A stretch of 64,000 bases of DNA. Origin: Scleroderma bovista (lineage: Eukaryota; Basidiomycota; Agaricomycetes; Boletales; Sclerodermataceae). The DNA lies in the NCBI GenBank assembly GCA_037178675.1, contig JAYMGJ010000034.1, positions 1 through 64,000 of the forward strand, read 5' to 3'. The notes below the pieces were generated by a model. That model had not been told where the DNA came from, did not search any database, and saw only the letters and a program-made list of their open reading frames with translations. Positions 21,723-34,318 of the stretch are shown here, one piece after another; the stretch's first letter is position 1; each line of letters starts with the position of its first letter. The translations under genes and the position numbers were made by a program.

Positions 21723-22344
21723 TGTCAAGTCCGGGTCTACTCCGGTAGGGGGTCCGGTCAAGTCCGGACGAAAGTGGACAAAGGGGGAGAGCAGAGGGCT
21801 GGACAAGAGATTAGTCCGGCCGGAGTTGGTGACCGCTTGGATTCAACGACTAAGGACAACGAGCGTTGATCCCTTGTGTAGGTTCCGGTCAAGATAGAGA
21901 CGGAGACGGGCAGAGACTGGAGTAGTGACTAAGTTGATTTCAGACTGAGGAGTACAGGATAAACTAGAGGGTACTTATACTAAGTAGAAACTAGGGTCGA
22001 GTACATACGGTGACAAGTAAACAACCTAATAGCGGACAAGGGATGACCGGAGTTAGGACTAGGTCAGGTCCGGTGAAAATAAAGTCAGGTCCGTGTAAAA
22101 TAAATCAGGTCCGGTGAAAATGCTACAAGGTATAGGATATATTGAGTTCACGGAGAACTCACGTCAAGGCAGGGTAGACGGCAAGGTGTAGTAAGAGCGA
22201 ATGGAGTATAGACCAAGGGTCGTAGTTAGCGGAAGGTTATCTGTGCGACCATTGACCGGAGTAACTGAGAACGACCAGAGTTGAGCTGTAGGCGATGTGA
22301 CCGGAGTAACCGGATATGATCCGGAGTTGGACATGGTCGTAACA
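21723..22344 (-). repeat. 3' LTR of chromovirus Y
   Basis: 622 bp. On the minus strand it starts TGTTACGACCATG and ends CGGACTTGACA. It differs from its partner at 28958-29592 by small indels and substitutions, so the insertion is not recent. Confidence 0.9.
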
Positions 22345-22452
22345 GTATCCCCCTTTTAGGGGCCGAACCCATGAGGCCCCAATGAGGCCGTCGTGTGGTC
22401 GCCTAGAACAATGCGGAGTCCGGAGTAAATGTCTGAGTACGAATTCTGGATC

Positions 22453-22459
22453 TATAAAG
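22453..22459 (+). promoter_or_regulatory. TATA box of the antisense gene in Y
   Basis: TATAAAG lies 53 bp before the ATG at 22506 and is conserved at the same distance in Z (58152 to 58146). It points opposite to gag-pol, which supports a dedicated promoter just inside the 3' LTR. Confidence 0.6.
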
Positions 22460-22505
22460 ATCAGACCAGTTTTGTTTTTACCCCAGTTTTCTGCCTTCTA
22501 CCAAC

Positions 22506-23566
22506 ATGTCTGCACCAGCCAAGTCTACCACCCCCGCTGCCACTTCTACTGCCAAGTCCAAGGATTGGACAAAGGCCACCACACCGGAGCTACTGTCCGG
22601 TAGCGAGGACGAGTCGAGCGTTCTTGACGCGAAGGCGAAGGAGCGTCGTCGCCGCAAGCAGGTGAGGAGAGAGGAGAGGCAGCGTCGGGAGGCGGAAGAG
22701 AAGAGAGCACGCAAGGAGGTGGAGCGTGCAAAGGCAGAGGCAGAGCGAAAGGCGAGGGAGGAGGCGGAGCACAAGGTGTGCGAGCAGGCGGAGAGGGAGA
22801 GGGCGGAATCGGAGCAGAGGAAGGCGGTGGAAGTGGCTGCCAAGCAGAGGGCGGCGGAGGTAGCCGCCAAGCAAAAAACAACGGCGCAGGAGGTGTCAAA
22901 GAAGAGAGCAAGGGAGGAACCAGAGGCAAGTCCGGTAGGTTTTATTTTTGTTCTATTTCTGCTCTTGTTTTGCTGACTTCTTTTTATAGATGCGTGCGTT
23001 GCGCAAAGCATCGCGCAGTGTGCGAGCGCGACCCGGAGAAGCCAAAACAGCGGGCGTGCATGAAGTGTGCCGGCCTCAAGGAGAAGTGCGAGTGGCCGGA
23101 GGTGGGGGGTCCCGGTCCGGTAGTGGACAAAGGCAAGGGTAAGGCGAAGGAGAAGGAGGTGGCGACGTCACCGCGAGGCGGTGAAAAGCGGAAGAAGAAG
23201 AAGCTGGCGAAGGTCGTCAACGACAACGACGAGGTTGTGGAGGTGGCAGGCCCATCCGGGTCAAGGTCCGGTTTCAACACCGGGCCTTTCTTGGAGCGGA
23301 TGGACCGGCTGACAGCCGCAGTGGAGGAGATGACCGGACAGATGGCCCGGATCGCGGACTCCACACGATCTGTGTTGCGGTCCAACGACCGCCTGAGCGC
23401 TGGCCTCGAGACCTTTCTCGAGGAGTGCCGTTTCTTCACGGCGCCTTGGGACGAAGATGAGGAGTCGGAGGACAGCAAGGCGGAGGTCGACCCGGAGGAG
23501 GTCGAACAAGAAGTCCAGGGGCTCCATGAGGAGCAGGAGAACCCTGGCAGCGGTGTGCCGGAGTAG
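22506..23566 (+). pseudogene. Antisense Zn2Cys6/coiled-coil gene of chromovirus Y
   Basis: Two-exon gene convergent with pol. Exon 1 (22506-22934) encodes an Ala/Ser/Thr-rich start, the phrase KDWTKATTPELLSGSEDES, then a long Glu/Arg/Lys/Ala-rich coiled coil. Intron 22935-22989 (GTAGGT...TTATAG, with a CTGAC branch-like site). Exon 2 (22990-23566) has a cysteine cluster C-x2-C-x6-C-x11-C-x2-C-x6-C, the spacing of fungal Zn2Cys6 domains, then a Lys-rich stretch, a second helical segment (MDRLTAAVEEMTGQMARI) and an acidic tail ending GVPE. Compared with Z, about 26 nt are missing just before the donor, so the cysteine frame is out of phase with exon 1 if spliced as predicted. This copy is therefore probably broken. 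Role unknown; DNA binding is an inference from the cluster. Confidence 0.6.
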
Positions 23567-23737
23567 GTGGTCCGGTCCGGACTCCTTGTAAATAGAAAAT
23601 GTGATTTAGTTTTACTTTTTTGTTTATAGAGAAAAGTGGCTGGATTTGAGAGTGAGTGATATTACAGAGACAGAGTGAAACGGATAGGGGAAACAGATAA
23701 AAGAAACGGATAAGAGAAACAGAGACGAGAGTAATAC

Positions 23738-26700
23738 TACATGGACGCGAGTGGTCCGGGTTTGTCCGGGTACCGGACATGGTAATCTTCTAAGAGTTCC
23801 GTAGCGTTGCCAAGTTCAGTGGCGAGAAGCCATGACGTTTCTTCGTCAGTTCCTTTGTAACCGGACCAACGCACCAGGTACAATAGCTTGCACGATCTGC
23901 GTCAACGATCAACCTTGGAGTCGAGGATCTCAAAGATCTCGAACTCCGGTTCACCATCTACTTCGACCGGTGGCGGAGGAGGTTGTATCCGGTCCGGTAT
24001 GGTGTTGGGTGTGGCCGGTTCGAGTTGGGAGACATGGAAGACGGGGTGAACTGCGTGCATGGAATCTGGAAGACAGAGCGTAAAAGAGAGGGAGCCTACT
24101 TGTGCGATGATAGTGTAGGGCCCCAGGTTCTTCTCTGATAGCTTTTTGGATGGTCGTGTTGACCGGAAGTATTTGGCTTTCACGTACACTTGGTCGCCAA
24201 CTTTGAAGTCCGGTGCCGGAGTATGTTTGGCATCAGCTGGACCTTGGTAGCGAAGTTGCGCATTGGCCATTTCTTCTCGAAGATATTGATGTAGTGACTC
24301 GAGGTCGACTGCGTAGTCACGAGCCCGTGCAGAGGTCATATCGCGCTCCGGATAGATGGAGATGTTAGGATGATAACCTTTGTTAGCGAAGAATGGTGAG
24401 ACTCCGGTGGTAGCACTAGGTGCGTTGTTGTATGCAAACTCCGCCAATGGGAGTAAGTCCGCCCAGTTGTCCTGCTGGTAGTTGCAGTAGATGCGGAGGT
24501 ACTGTTCCAGTGTCTGGTTAGACCGCTCTGTCTGGCCATCGCCCTCCGGGTGGTAACCGGAGGTGAAGTGGAGGCACATGTCGAGGGCCTTTCCGAGTGA
24601 CCGGAAGAAGTGAGAGACAAACTCTGTACCGCGATCTGAGGTGACGTGGGCGGGAACACCGTGCTTGGAGAATACATGGAGCAGGAAGAGTTTTGCAAGC
24701 TCCGGGCTAGTGATGGTGTCGTGAGTAGGAATGAAAATGGCTTGTTTAGAAAGCCTGTCTACTACGACCAGGATGGCTGTAAAGCCGGTGGATGAAGGGA
24801 GTTGCTCTATGAAGTCCATCGAGATGGAATTCCAGGGCTTCTCCGGTACGGGAAGCTGTTTCAGCAGCCCGTAGGGTCTATGGCGCGGTGTCTTAGCTCT
24901 TGCGCAAGAAGTACAGGACCGGACGTAGTCTTTGACGAAGGTCCAGAGACCAGGCCAGGTATACTCACACCGGATTAGTTCTAGAGTCCAGTTTTGCCCA
25001 AAGTGACCAGCGAGTGGGTGATCGTGTCAATACCGGAGAACCCGGAGACGGAGGTCATCCAAGTCCGGTACATATATACGACCGTCTAGTCAAAGGAAAC
25101 CAGCCTCGTCGGTGGACCAGCGAGAGTCCGGTGGATCTGCGAGGTGGACCTGGGCAATGGGATCAGACGGTAGTGCAGAGAGGATGTCGCTGTGGAGTGT
25201 TTCCACGTCCATGATTGCGACTGCACGGAGGACCGGAAACTCTAGATAAGTAGCGCGAAGAGAATTAGAGAGTTGTTCTTGAGTGAACACCGGCCTAAGG
25301 TTTTGGGGATTAACCCGGGCGTAGCCACTATCCCCCTCTTTGGGGTAGACGTCCCATCGTCTAGTGAGAGCATCCGGCTTGGCACTGAGTTTTCCGGGGC
25401 GGAAACGAATGACAAGATTAAATTGAGAGAGAAATTCAGACCACCGGGCTTGCCGGTGGGACAGTACTTTTGAGGTGGAGAAGTACTCGAGGTTTTTGTG
25501 GTCCGTGACGACGTCTATAGGGGAGGCAGAGCCTTCGAGGTAATGGCGCCAGTTCCGGAAAGCTTCGAAAATAGCAAGTAGTTCCTTATCGTGGGTGTCG
25601 TAGTTTAACTCCGGAGCAGTTAAAGTCCGGGAGTAGTATGCGACCGGACGAATCTCTCCGTCAGCGCAAGTGATAGACAAGATGCCAGCGACAGCGTAGT
25701 CAGAGGCGTCAGTTTCCACAATAATAGGGGTGTCCGGAATGAAGTGGGTAAGGATGGGCGCGGTAGTGAAGGCGTGCTTGAGAGCATTGAAAGAGCGTCG
25801 ACATTCCTCAGAGAAGTTCCAAGAAGCATCCTTCTGGGTGAGCCGGGTGAGAGGGACCACAATGTCCGAGTAGTTGAATATAAACCGGCGGTAGAAATTG
25901 GTGAAGCCTAGGAAGGACTGGATGTCCTTTACCTTTTGAGGTTCAGGCCAGTCGGAGATGGTCTGGATTTTGTCTGGAGACATAGTTAGACCGTCAGGAG
26001 ATAGGCGGTAGCCAAGATACTCTACCGAGTCCGAGTGGAACTCGCATTTCTCCGGTTTGGCGAAGAGGCCATGCAACCGGAGACGGTGGAGTACTTCCCA
26101 GACGTGCTGCTGGTGGGACTCCATATCCTCGGAGTAGATGAGGATGTCGTCGAGGTACACGACGACGCAGACATCCAGCATGTCAGCAAAGATGGTGTTG
26201 ACAAAGCGCTGGAAGGCTGCAGGGGCATTAGTGAGGCCAAAGGGCATTACTAACCACTCGTAGGACCCATAGCGCGTACGGAAGGCGGTCTTCCACTCGT
26301 CGCCCGGAGCAATCCGGACTAGATGGTACGCGTGCCAGAGATCGATCTTTGAATAGATCTTAGCACGGCTAGGTGAGTCCAAAAGATCAGAGATTAGGGG
26401 GAGTGGATAGCGATCCTTTTTAGTGATTTTGTTTAGACCTCGGAAGTCAACGCAGAGGCGGAGTGAGCCATCCTTCTTTTTTACGAAGAGGACCGGAGCA
26501 GTGTGGGAGGAAGTGGTAGGACGGATGAAACCTGTATTTAGATTCTCGTCGATGAAGGTCCGGAGAGCAGAGAGCTCAACCGGAGACAGTGAGTAGAGAG
26601 TTCCCAGAGGAGGGGAGGTACCTTCTTCAAGGTCGATCTTCAAGTCGTAGTTGCAATGCGGGGGAAGTTCAGAGGCCTTTGCCTTGCTGAACACATCCGC

Positions 26701-27459
26701 ATAATCGCGATACTCCGGAGGGACGATATCCAGGTCCGGCGGAGTAGAGGCGGAGGAAGAACGAGCCTTTGCTGAGTCGGAGGGACGCAGCTGAAGTTGG
26801 TATTTGGTAGATCCCTCTAATTTGCATGCACACATGAATGCAGCTGCGTTAATCAGGGAGATGTGCGGAGGGGTGCAAACCGGAGTGTCGACAGATGGTG
26901 CGGGGCCGGGGTCAGATTGGCCGGAGAGGCCGGAGACAGGGTTACCGGACAGAACCGGAGAGGGAGTCGACGGGGGCGCTGGCAAACTTTCTGCAAGTGT
27001 TCGGAATGTTAAACTGCTCAATACCCAGTCAATCAACGGATTGTAGCGGGTGAGCCAGTTATGTCCGAGAACAATTTTGCATTCAGAATCCAGCGGAGTT
27101 AGGTAAAAGGTCATGGGGGTGACATCACCGGATGCGGGGAACTTCACTGATAAATCAACAGCTTGAGTGATTACAAAGTTTGATGTACCGTCAAAGAGCC
27201 GGAGAGTAATCGGAGGAACGGAGTTAGTGGAAATATTGTTTTTGTGCGCGAATTGTATATCTACAAAGCAATGCGTGGACCCGGAGTCCACAAGAGCGCG
27301 GGTTTTAGGTAAGTCAAATGGTAAGAGGATAACATGTGGCATAAGGGAATTAGGATCGTAAAGAGCAGATGCGTTGAGGCGAGCCTCCTTGGGTGCACTT
27401 CCGGAGTCAACGCAGCTCACCGGTTGTGCGGAGGGCCGGGAGCTGCTTACTCTTTTTTT
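23738..27459 (-). pseudogene. Chromovirus Y pol
   Basis: Protease, RT, RNase H, integrase and chromodomain, reached from gag by a -1 shift at the A-heptamer 27459-27453. Visible: DSG protease motif (LVDSGSTHCFVD), RT catalytic YLDDILIYSED (about 26150), RNase H VETDASDYA (about 25720), integrase core MDFIEQL (24819), TSDRGTEF and DGQTERSN, and a C-terminus matching the Z chromodomain. TGA codons at 25092-25090 and 23904-23902 replace Arg codons read through in Z; both fit C to T at CpG. Other CpG-type changes relative to Z include Arg to Trp in IDLWHAYHL and Arg to Cys in DMCLHFTSG. Confidence 0.9.
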
Positions 27460-28889
27460 GACTCGGAGTTGGCACCCAAGTTAGTAGAGTCCGTCTTACC
27501 GGACTCAGCAGCGATGGCCGCAGCGCGAGCCTTGGCCTTTTTGGTCTTCTTAGGACAGTTGTCCGCAAAGTGACCGGTCCCTCCGCAGAACATGCAGAGG
27601 TTGTTGTCCAGACGCCTTTTGTGCTCGTCTGCGGTTAGCTTCCCGTCCTTACCAAGCTTGTTGGTTAGGTCCGGTTTGGAGCCGGACGAGGACTGGTTGC
27701 TGGTCGTCTTTGACGAGCCAGAGGTGTTGGCGGAGCTGGGGGAGTTGCCGGTCTTGGCCTGACTGGGCTTGGGGGAGTTGCCTCCGGAGTTGGAGGGCTT
27801 GGGGGTGGACGAGGTAGGCTGGCTCTTCGTCGTACGGGAGATCTCGTCTTTGCGCTCCCAATAGCGCGCGTCGATCTCTTGACAAAGGGCCCTAAGCCCA
27901 TGTAGAGTCAGGGGTTTCCCAACTCAAGCAATTTCGTCCTTGAGACGATCCGGGAGACCGGAGTAGAATAGGCGGCGGAGCGCGCCATCTCCGTAGTCCT
28001 GGACCTGGGAGGCGAGTCGGTTGAAGTCTACTATGTACCGCGTAACACGGTGAGCATCCTTCATCCGGAGGTGCTCTAATTGATGCTCTGCATCAGCGAT
28101 GGGGTCGTGAGGTCCAAAGGTGCTCTGGAGCTCAGCGACGAAGTGAACCCAACTGTCCATCCAGAGTGGACGGTCAGCTGGATCACCGGAGTGGAGGAGG
28201 TCCGGTTCGAACCACTCCAACGTCATACCTTTGAGATAGGACTGGGCGAACGTTACCTTAGCCCTATCTAGGCGGAACGCTTTGGCGCAATCCTGGAAGC
28301 AGAGCTCACACTGGACCAAGAAGGTCCTGAGCTTTTTGGGATCCGTACCGTCGAAGGTGTCCGGTTCACGGACTTTGGCACGTGAGGAGGAAGAGTCGTT
28401 GGTCCGGCGGGAGGAGCGGGAGAGGCGGTTGACGGCGACTGCTAAATTTTGGAAGACAGCCAGACCAGGGTCTAGCTCATCCATGGCGTCGACAAAGTCA
28501 TCATCGTTGTCATCATCATTGTCGCCATCTCCGGGGTCGTCTGGATCATCTCCGGGTCCGTCCTCGGGGCCAAACCACTGGTGACGGGCAGGTTCGCGAC
28601 GTTCCGGAGTGGGGTCGCGACGGTAGGGGAATCGATCACCAGAAACGGATTCATGGCAACCTAAGTCTGCAGAACTGCGAAGGCTCTGAGACGCAGCATC
28701 TCGACGCGGAGTCAAAGGTGCTGTGGGGTTTCGAGCTGTAAAGCTCTGGAATTGGCTTACAGAAGCCGGAGGTTGCCTGCGATTAGACAGGGCTTGCTGG
28801 GCGGCAGAAAGGTGAAGGTCGTCTACTGCACCTGCTTCTTCAGCGAGTGCGGCAGCAGTACGAGCGCGAGAGTGCGTAGTCATGGTCAT
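27447..28889 (-). pseudogene. Chromovirus Y gag
   Basis: Gag beginning MTMTTHSRARTAAALAEEAG. It has an acidic, Asp-rich centre (28480-28540), a retrotransposon gag domain around KGMTLEWFEPDLLHSG, a Ser/Thr/Pro linker and a zinc knuckle near 27590. TGA at 27926-27924 replaces the CGA codon seen in Z (GCACGAGTCGGG). The frame then continues to the normal stop at 27449-27447. Confidence 0.88.
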
Positions 28890-28957
28890 GAGAAATGAAA
28901 ACTAGTTTGCGTACGAGGTTTGTATAGTGAACCCACACAAGTGTGAGTCTGAAATAC

Positions 28958-29592
28958 TGTCAAGTCCGGGTCTACTCCGGTAGGGGGTCCGGTCAAGTCC
29001 GGACGAAAGCGGACGAAGGGGGAGAGCAGAGGGCTGGACAAGAGATTAGTCCGGCCGGAGTTGGTGACCGCTTGGATTCAACAACTAAGGACAACGAGCG
29101 TTGATCCCTTGCATAGGTTCCGGTCAAGAAGATAGAGACGGAGACGGAGACGGGCAGAGACTGGAGTAGTGACTAAGTTGATTTCAGACTGAGGAGTACA
29201 GGATAAACTAGAGGGTACTTATACTAAGTAGAAACTAGGGTCGAGTACATACGGTGACAAGTAAACAACCTAATAGCGGACAAGGGATGACCGGAGTTAG
29301 GACTAGGTCAGGTCCGGTGAAAATAAAGTCAGGTCCGTGTAAAATAAATCAGGTCCGGTGAAAATGCTACAAGGTATAGGATATATTGAGTTCACGGAGA
29401 ACTCACGTCAAGGCAGGATAGACGGCGAGGTGTAGTAAGAGCGAATGGAGTATAGACCAAGGGTCGTAGTTAGCAGAAGGTTATCTGCGCGACCGTTGAC
29501 CGGAGTAACTGAGAACGACCGGAGTTGAGCTGTAGGCCTGCGATGTGACCGGAGTAACCGGATATGATCCAGAGTTGGACATGGTCGTAACA
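28958..29592 (-). repeat. 5' LTR of chromovirus Y
   Basis: 635 bp, partner of 21723-22344. Downstream on the minus strand the sequence after CTTGACA is GTATTTCAGACTC, with no TGG-type tRNA primer site. Confidence 0.9.
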
Positions 29593-31602
29593 ACATGGAA
29601 GATAACACCTATATTGAATGATCCTTATGCGAAGGATAAGCACGACGGACCCTCATCGTAGCCATCTATCGCACAAGAACCGCCAAGAAGCAGAAGAAAC
29701 TGAAGGAATAACATCAATTGTGGTATGAGAAAGGAATGCACACGTCTGCAGTCCAACTCCCATACCAGAACGATCAAAGAAGCTGAAGAATTGATGGAGA
29801 AATGAAGGAGAAAGAGAAGAAATGATTTTTAGCACCCAAATGTCATTTTTAGGCGCCCAGTGCCGGCATTCCGATATTTTGAATAGCTCCATCGTTTCTA
29901 AAGCTATCAGGCAGTGACTATACCGTCAGAGAGCCTAGAACGTGGTCTATCTGCCTGTCAAGTTCCGACGCAAATCCATTCATTTCCCACGGAGATATTC
30001 CCCCCACAATCCAGATGTTCGCTTCATCGCTCACTATGGAGTCCATATTTTCTCTGGATCATTTCTCCACTATTGCTGCAGATCTCCACTATGTCCTGCT
30101 CTTAGGACAGCCTCTCCCAGAGTTCCTGTGCACTGCCTGGCACATATCTTCCCAGCCTGCTCCCTCAGTCCCTCTCGTTCTCGGTCAGCGCGTTCTCCTT
30201 GTCAGTCCTGCGTCAAGGACATACTTTGGTCATCTTAGGTCTATTGTCAAGCTTGAGAAGTCTTCTCTGGTCGTCTCTGTGTCCCCTGAGCCCTCAGCCT
30301 ATGGTCTCTTCCTCCTAGATACTTGCCATGTCCATCTTCCTCTGTCGTTCGTCTCGCTTCCCTGGATGTGTCGAATTCAATACTCTATCCGCTTCCCTAC
30401 TTTCAGACAACGTCCCCCAGCACCATGACAGTTATTCCCCCCCACTTTATAGTGCTATTAGGAAGAAGAACCCTCTCTCGTTCTTTCCCAGAAGAGAGCT
30501 CATCAAGGGAGCCCATGGTTGCACTTCAGTGGCGCTAGAACACATGCACTATACCTTAGTGTATGCTGACCCCCTAAAAGACCTCTGGACCCCTGGTACC
30601 CTTCTTGTGGCTGTTTTGTCTCGGATCAATCCCCCTGTTTATCTCAGATCTTCCCCATTGTTGTCCCATCAAATTCCTGATGGTACACAGCCCCCCATCA
30701 AACTTCTTAGGCTGTGCATCAATGACTCCTTCTGCTGTGCAGTGACTCATCCCTTGCTTACTGATGCTCTCTTGTCATCAGTATTACTCTATCCCTTTTG
30801 CATTTTTGGTATATTACTCAGCTGATGACTCACTCCCTTACCAATCAATCTTGTCATGCAGCTTACTCATTCCTTTACTCAGCAGCTTATTCATGCTCCC
30901 TATGCTTACTCATTCCTGCTTATCCCTTGCTTACTGATCGCTTACAAATCCCTTACAAAGCTCTTACCAATCCCTTACCAATCCTTGACAAATTCTGCTT
31001 ACTCCCTTCTCTTTTTGTACTTTAATGCTGTGCCCCCCCATGTATTTAAACCCCTGGGCTCAGCCCAGTAAAAAGACCCAATTGCACGAAATTATCCCTC
31101 TCTCAGACTCTCTCAATCAGTATCCCTTCAGTCTTTGAGTCCTTGTAGGCTTCAGTGAAGGTCTAAAGGCTCAATATTGTCAAGTTTATCTAAGTTATTC
31201 AAGATCTATTCTTTATACTAGGCTCAAGTGGAGTCTAGGCTTCATACCAGTCAATCTTCCTCACCTCTGGACATCAGAGGCATCTCTGCCCCTTTGCTGC
31301 ACCAATCTCTAGGTGTAGTATCACTGTTTCAGTCTCAGTCAACCCAATCCCCGCTTTGACACTTCCTAGGCTTTAGGAAGAGTCCAGACACCTATCCCCT
31401 TCATCATCTATTGCTCCTGTACCCCAGGAGTATCCTGCATCATCGTCTGCATCACCCTGTTGGTGTAGATCCCCTTCCCCCCTCCTCAGCACATCCTCTC
31501 TGGACACCGCGGAGGTAAACCACCACTCACACTTTTTCGTAGTCCTTTGTTGGTGTTGTGTTTGGGTTATTACTCCGACCCAAATCCTCACTTTGACTCA
31601 CA
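29593..31602 (+). mobile_element. Right part of interrupted family A solo LTR
   Basis: It begins with the second ACATG copy and continues the LTR from the point lost at 21722 to ACTCACA at 31602. It is about as long as the other copies and has no internal region, so it is a solo LTR formed before Y inserted. Confidence 0.88.
30036..30428 (+). CDS. Copy of the 130-codon LTR reading frame
   Basis: Same frame as 8957-9349, open, with Ala to Thr, several Pro to Leu and one Arg to Cys change. Coding status unproven. Confidence 0.22.
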   Translation: MESIFSLDHFSTIAADLHYVLLLGQPLPEFLCTAWHISSQPAPSVPLVLGQRVLLVSPASRTYFGHLRSIVKLEKSSLVVSVSPEPSAYGLFLLDTCHVHLPLSFVSLPWMCRIQYSIRFPTFRQRPPAP

Positions 31603-33650
31603 CCGTATACCTAACGATTGGGAATATCTCAAAAGATGTCCAAAGACGAGTGTCAGCACGCTCAACGATCCTAATCGGCTACTTACCTGTGTCAAAGCTG
31701 GAGTGTTTTCAGAAGAAAACACGTTCTATTGCAGGGTACTGTCTATTCCATTACGCGATGTCCTTGTTGTTGTGTCCGTTGGTGGATGCTGGTCATCGAG
31801 GAAAGTCCATGGTTTGTGTGGACGGCTTCATGCATCGAGTCCATCCGATTCTGGCTGCCTACATTGCTGATTTTCCTGAACAATGTCTGGTGGCGTGTAA
31901 CAAAGAGAGCCACTGTCCTTGTTGTCTGGTTGAATCGCAGAATCGTGGTGACCTTGAGGAATGCGTGTGCCACAGCATGGTTGACACGTTGAAGACCTTG
32001 CAGTGGAAGCGAAGAAACAAACAATCGAGGAAGTTTGATAAGGAAGGTCTGCGCCCAGTCTTTGAACCCTTTTGGAAGGACCTACCCTACACCAACATCT
32101 TCATTTGCATCACACCCAACATTCTCCATCAACTCCATAAAGGTATCTTCCACGATCACCTTGTGCAGTGGTGCTTGGGTGTGCTCGGCGAAAAAGAGAT
32201 GGACGCCTGATTTCAGGCTGTGACTCAATACCCTGGCCTTCGTCACTTCAAGAAAGGAATTTCTACAGTCTGGCAATGGACAGGCACGGAGCACAAGCAG
32301 ATGGAGAGAGTGTTTGTAGGTCTCTTATCTGGTGTGACCAAAGACAATGTCCTCGTGGTGGCCCGCTCACTGCTCAATTTCATATACTATGCGCAGTTCC
32401 AGCAACACATGGACAAGATGCTCGCGGCTATTCAGGACAGCGTTAGCCTCTTCCATGCTCACAAACATGCCCTCACAGAGCTCGGAATACGCGAGCATTT
32501 CAACGTACCCAAAATCCACTCCCTCATGCACTACGTATCATCTATCCGAGTGCTCGGCAGTGCTGATGATTATAATACAGAGTACCCCGAACGCCTACAC
32601 ATCGACTACGCTAAGGACGCCTACCAAGCCAGCAACAAACGTGACTACGTCGAACAAATGGCCTTGTGGCTGCAACGCCAGGAAGCCATCCATCACAAGA
32701 CTGCTTACCACACCTGGAAGAAACTTAAGAAGTCTGCGCTGAGCATGGACACCATCCACGGAAGCTCGACCTCAGAAGTGCATTCAGATGTGGGTAACCG
32801 TCTGGTTGAGGGTGCTGGTGATGACACGGTTCATGTTGCTCCACAACAGCTGCCAGGTATGTAGTCCTTGTTGCACCCACAGTAGTTACTGAAAGACATG
32901 CTTGGGGTAGCGAAAGTCCACTACAAAGTGGCTAAATTCCCTTCCCATCGCGGGGTGTCCGTTCAGCGATTGCAAAGCGACTACCAAGCACCCGAGCTCC
33001 TTCCGGCGCTCAAGGTTTTTCTTAGCTCCCGCGCGACTCAAGACAAGCTTGTACTTCCCATGGAAACGGATCGCTTCGACATATTCAACCACCTATACGT
33101 CGAAAGTGGGCCTAGTGTAGTCACTAGACATGGTGCTGGCTGGCAAAAGATCCATGCCAAGCCGAAGGTCACCGCTCATGGACGCAAGGCCGAGTCCCCC
33201 GCCAGATTTGATACTGCGTTTGTGTGGGACAAAGGACGTCAGCCAAGCAATTGTTTTGGGCCCAATGGTATGTACCCGCTCGTTGACACTGAGTGTGCGC
33301 TGATGAGGAATTTAGTGGTCCGTATTGTGCGGGTGCATGTTATATTCAAACTTCCAGACCATCTCGGCCTTTACCCCCATCCATTGGCTTACATCAAGTG
33401 GTTCACATCGCTCCATCGCCGTGATCCCATATCTGGCCAGTACATCGTCACCCGTTCAACGCGCAACCACTGGCACAATGTGTTGGTGATTGGTGCTGAT
33501 CGGTTCGTGCGTGCTTGTCACCTTCAAGCCCAGTGTGGAAGATATATTAGTTCGGATTGGTCGTCTGGTAATGTACTTGATATGGCGAGCTCCTTTCATG
33601 TCAATTCATACATTGACTTAGATACTTTTGTGGCCCTAACTAATTTGTGA
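31603..33650 (+). pseudogene. Plavaka-type transposase, 3' part with DUF6830-like end
   Basis: It resumes the protein broken at 21686: VYLTIGNISKDVQRRV, then GYLPVSKLECF, a Cys/His-rich HCPCCLV phrase, and IFICITPNILHQLHKGIFHD. A TGA at 32208-32210 (Asp-Ala-TGA-Phe) replaces an expected Arg, then the frame continues with QYPGLRHFKKGISTVWQWTG, GVTKDNVLVVARSLLNFIYY and NVPKIHSLMHY. After an intron near 32857-32890 the last exon (about 32898-33650) has FGPNGMYPLVDTEC, VRIVRVHVIFKLP and HWHNVLVIGADRFVRACHLQ. Apart from the LTR split and one nonsense codon it is well preserved. Terminal inverted repeats were not identified. Confidence 0.72.
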
Positions 33651-33945
33651 TTGGCACAATGATTATCTAGCTCTTGTATCTTTCAAGTGGGTAATGTAAG
33701 GACAACAATGTAGGCTATCTGAACTCTCAGAGTGGCATGGTGTGAACACAGGCTACGTTGACTATGGTGAGCTATTAGGACAACAATGTCAGTTATAGTG
33801 GCAGCCGCGTGCGACGTGTCATGCAGTGACAGCTTGATAGCGCTGCATATCATGTGCCTGATACGACATATTACTACCGAGTCTCGATGTGACTGTGTAC
33901 CTCGGTGGCTATGCTACATAGCAAAGTGATTTTCCTGATGCAGGA

Positions 33946-34175
33946 CTCTTCCTAACCACTGTGGTAGGCTGAAGAAGAGTCAATACCATCCCCAGTTGCA
34001 TTCATTTCCCATCACAAGCCCTTCCCTTCCCTCCCGCATCCTGCCTGAAGGTGTGCAGCACATCCCCCTGAGGAGATTAAATACAGATACACAAAGGAAG
34101 ACCACCACTCGCATATTGCTGTCATTTGGTGTTGGTTGTTGGTTGTTCTGACCTCTTCCCTCACTTAGGTGCACA
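33946..34175 (+). mobile_element. 3' part of a family C LTR
   Basis: GACTCTTCCTAACCACTGTG to CTTAGGTGCACA. It matches the complement of 63513-63745 in the same order (AATACCATCCCCAGT, CTGCCTGAAGG, CCACCACTCGCATATTGCTG). The 5' part is missing. Confidence 0.7.
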
Positions 34176-34229
34176 GCATTTGAACTATTCCAGGGCCTTG
34201 ATAAGCTTGAGTCATGTTGGGCCCATGTC

Positions 34230-34318
34230 AAGACCATGTCCAACTCCAGACTCTTATCTGGTTACTCTGGTAGCTCAACTCCAGACCTTCTGTGCATCAC
34301 TCCAGTCCAAGATGCACA
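34230..34318 (+). mobile_element. Decayed remnant of a Y/Z-type LTR start
   Basis: AAGACCATGTCCAACTCC, ACTCTTATCTGGTTACTCTG and TAGCTCAACTCCAGAC follow the order of the Y/Z LTR start, with CCGG words turned into CTGG or CCAG. The change pattern fits old CpG loss. Confidence 0.5.

Larger units (their letters stand above)
21723..29592 (-). mobile_element. Gypsy chromovirus Y (decayed copy, 7870 bp)
   Basis: A complete LTR retrotransposon on the minus strand with LTRs at 28958-29592 (5') and 21723-22344 (3'), gag, pol with chromodomain region, and an extra gene on the opposite strand. It is bounded by a perfect ACATG duplication (21718-21722 and 29593-29597) inside a family A LTR. A purine tract (AAAAGGGGGATAC on the minus strand) abuts the 3' LTR. 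At least three nonsense codons show it is not autonomous. Confidence 0.95.

Noticed and set aside
22478..23011. Minus-strand Ser/Leu/Ala-rich frames in Y between pol and the 3' LTR
   Set aside because: They lie opposite the antisense gene, lack domains, and result from its GAG/GCG-rich codons.
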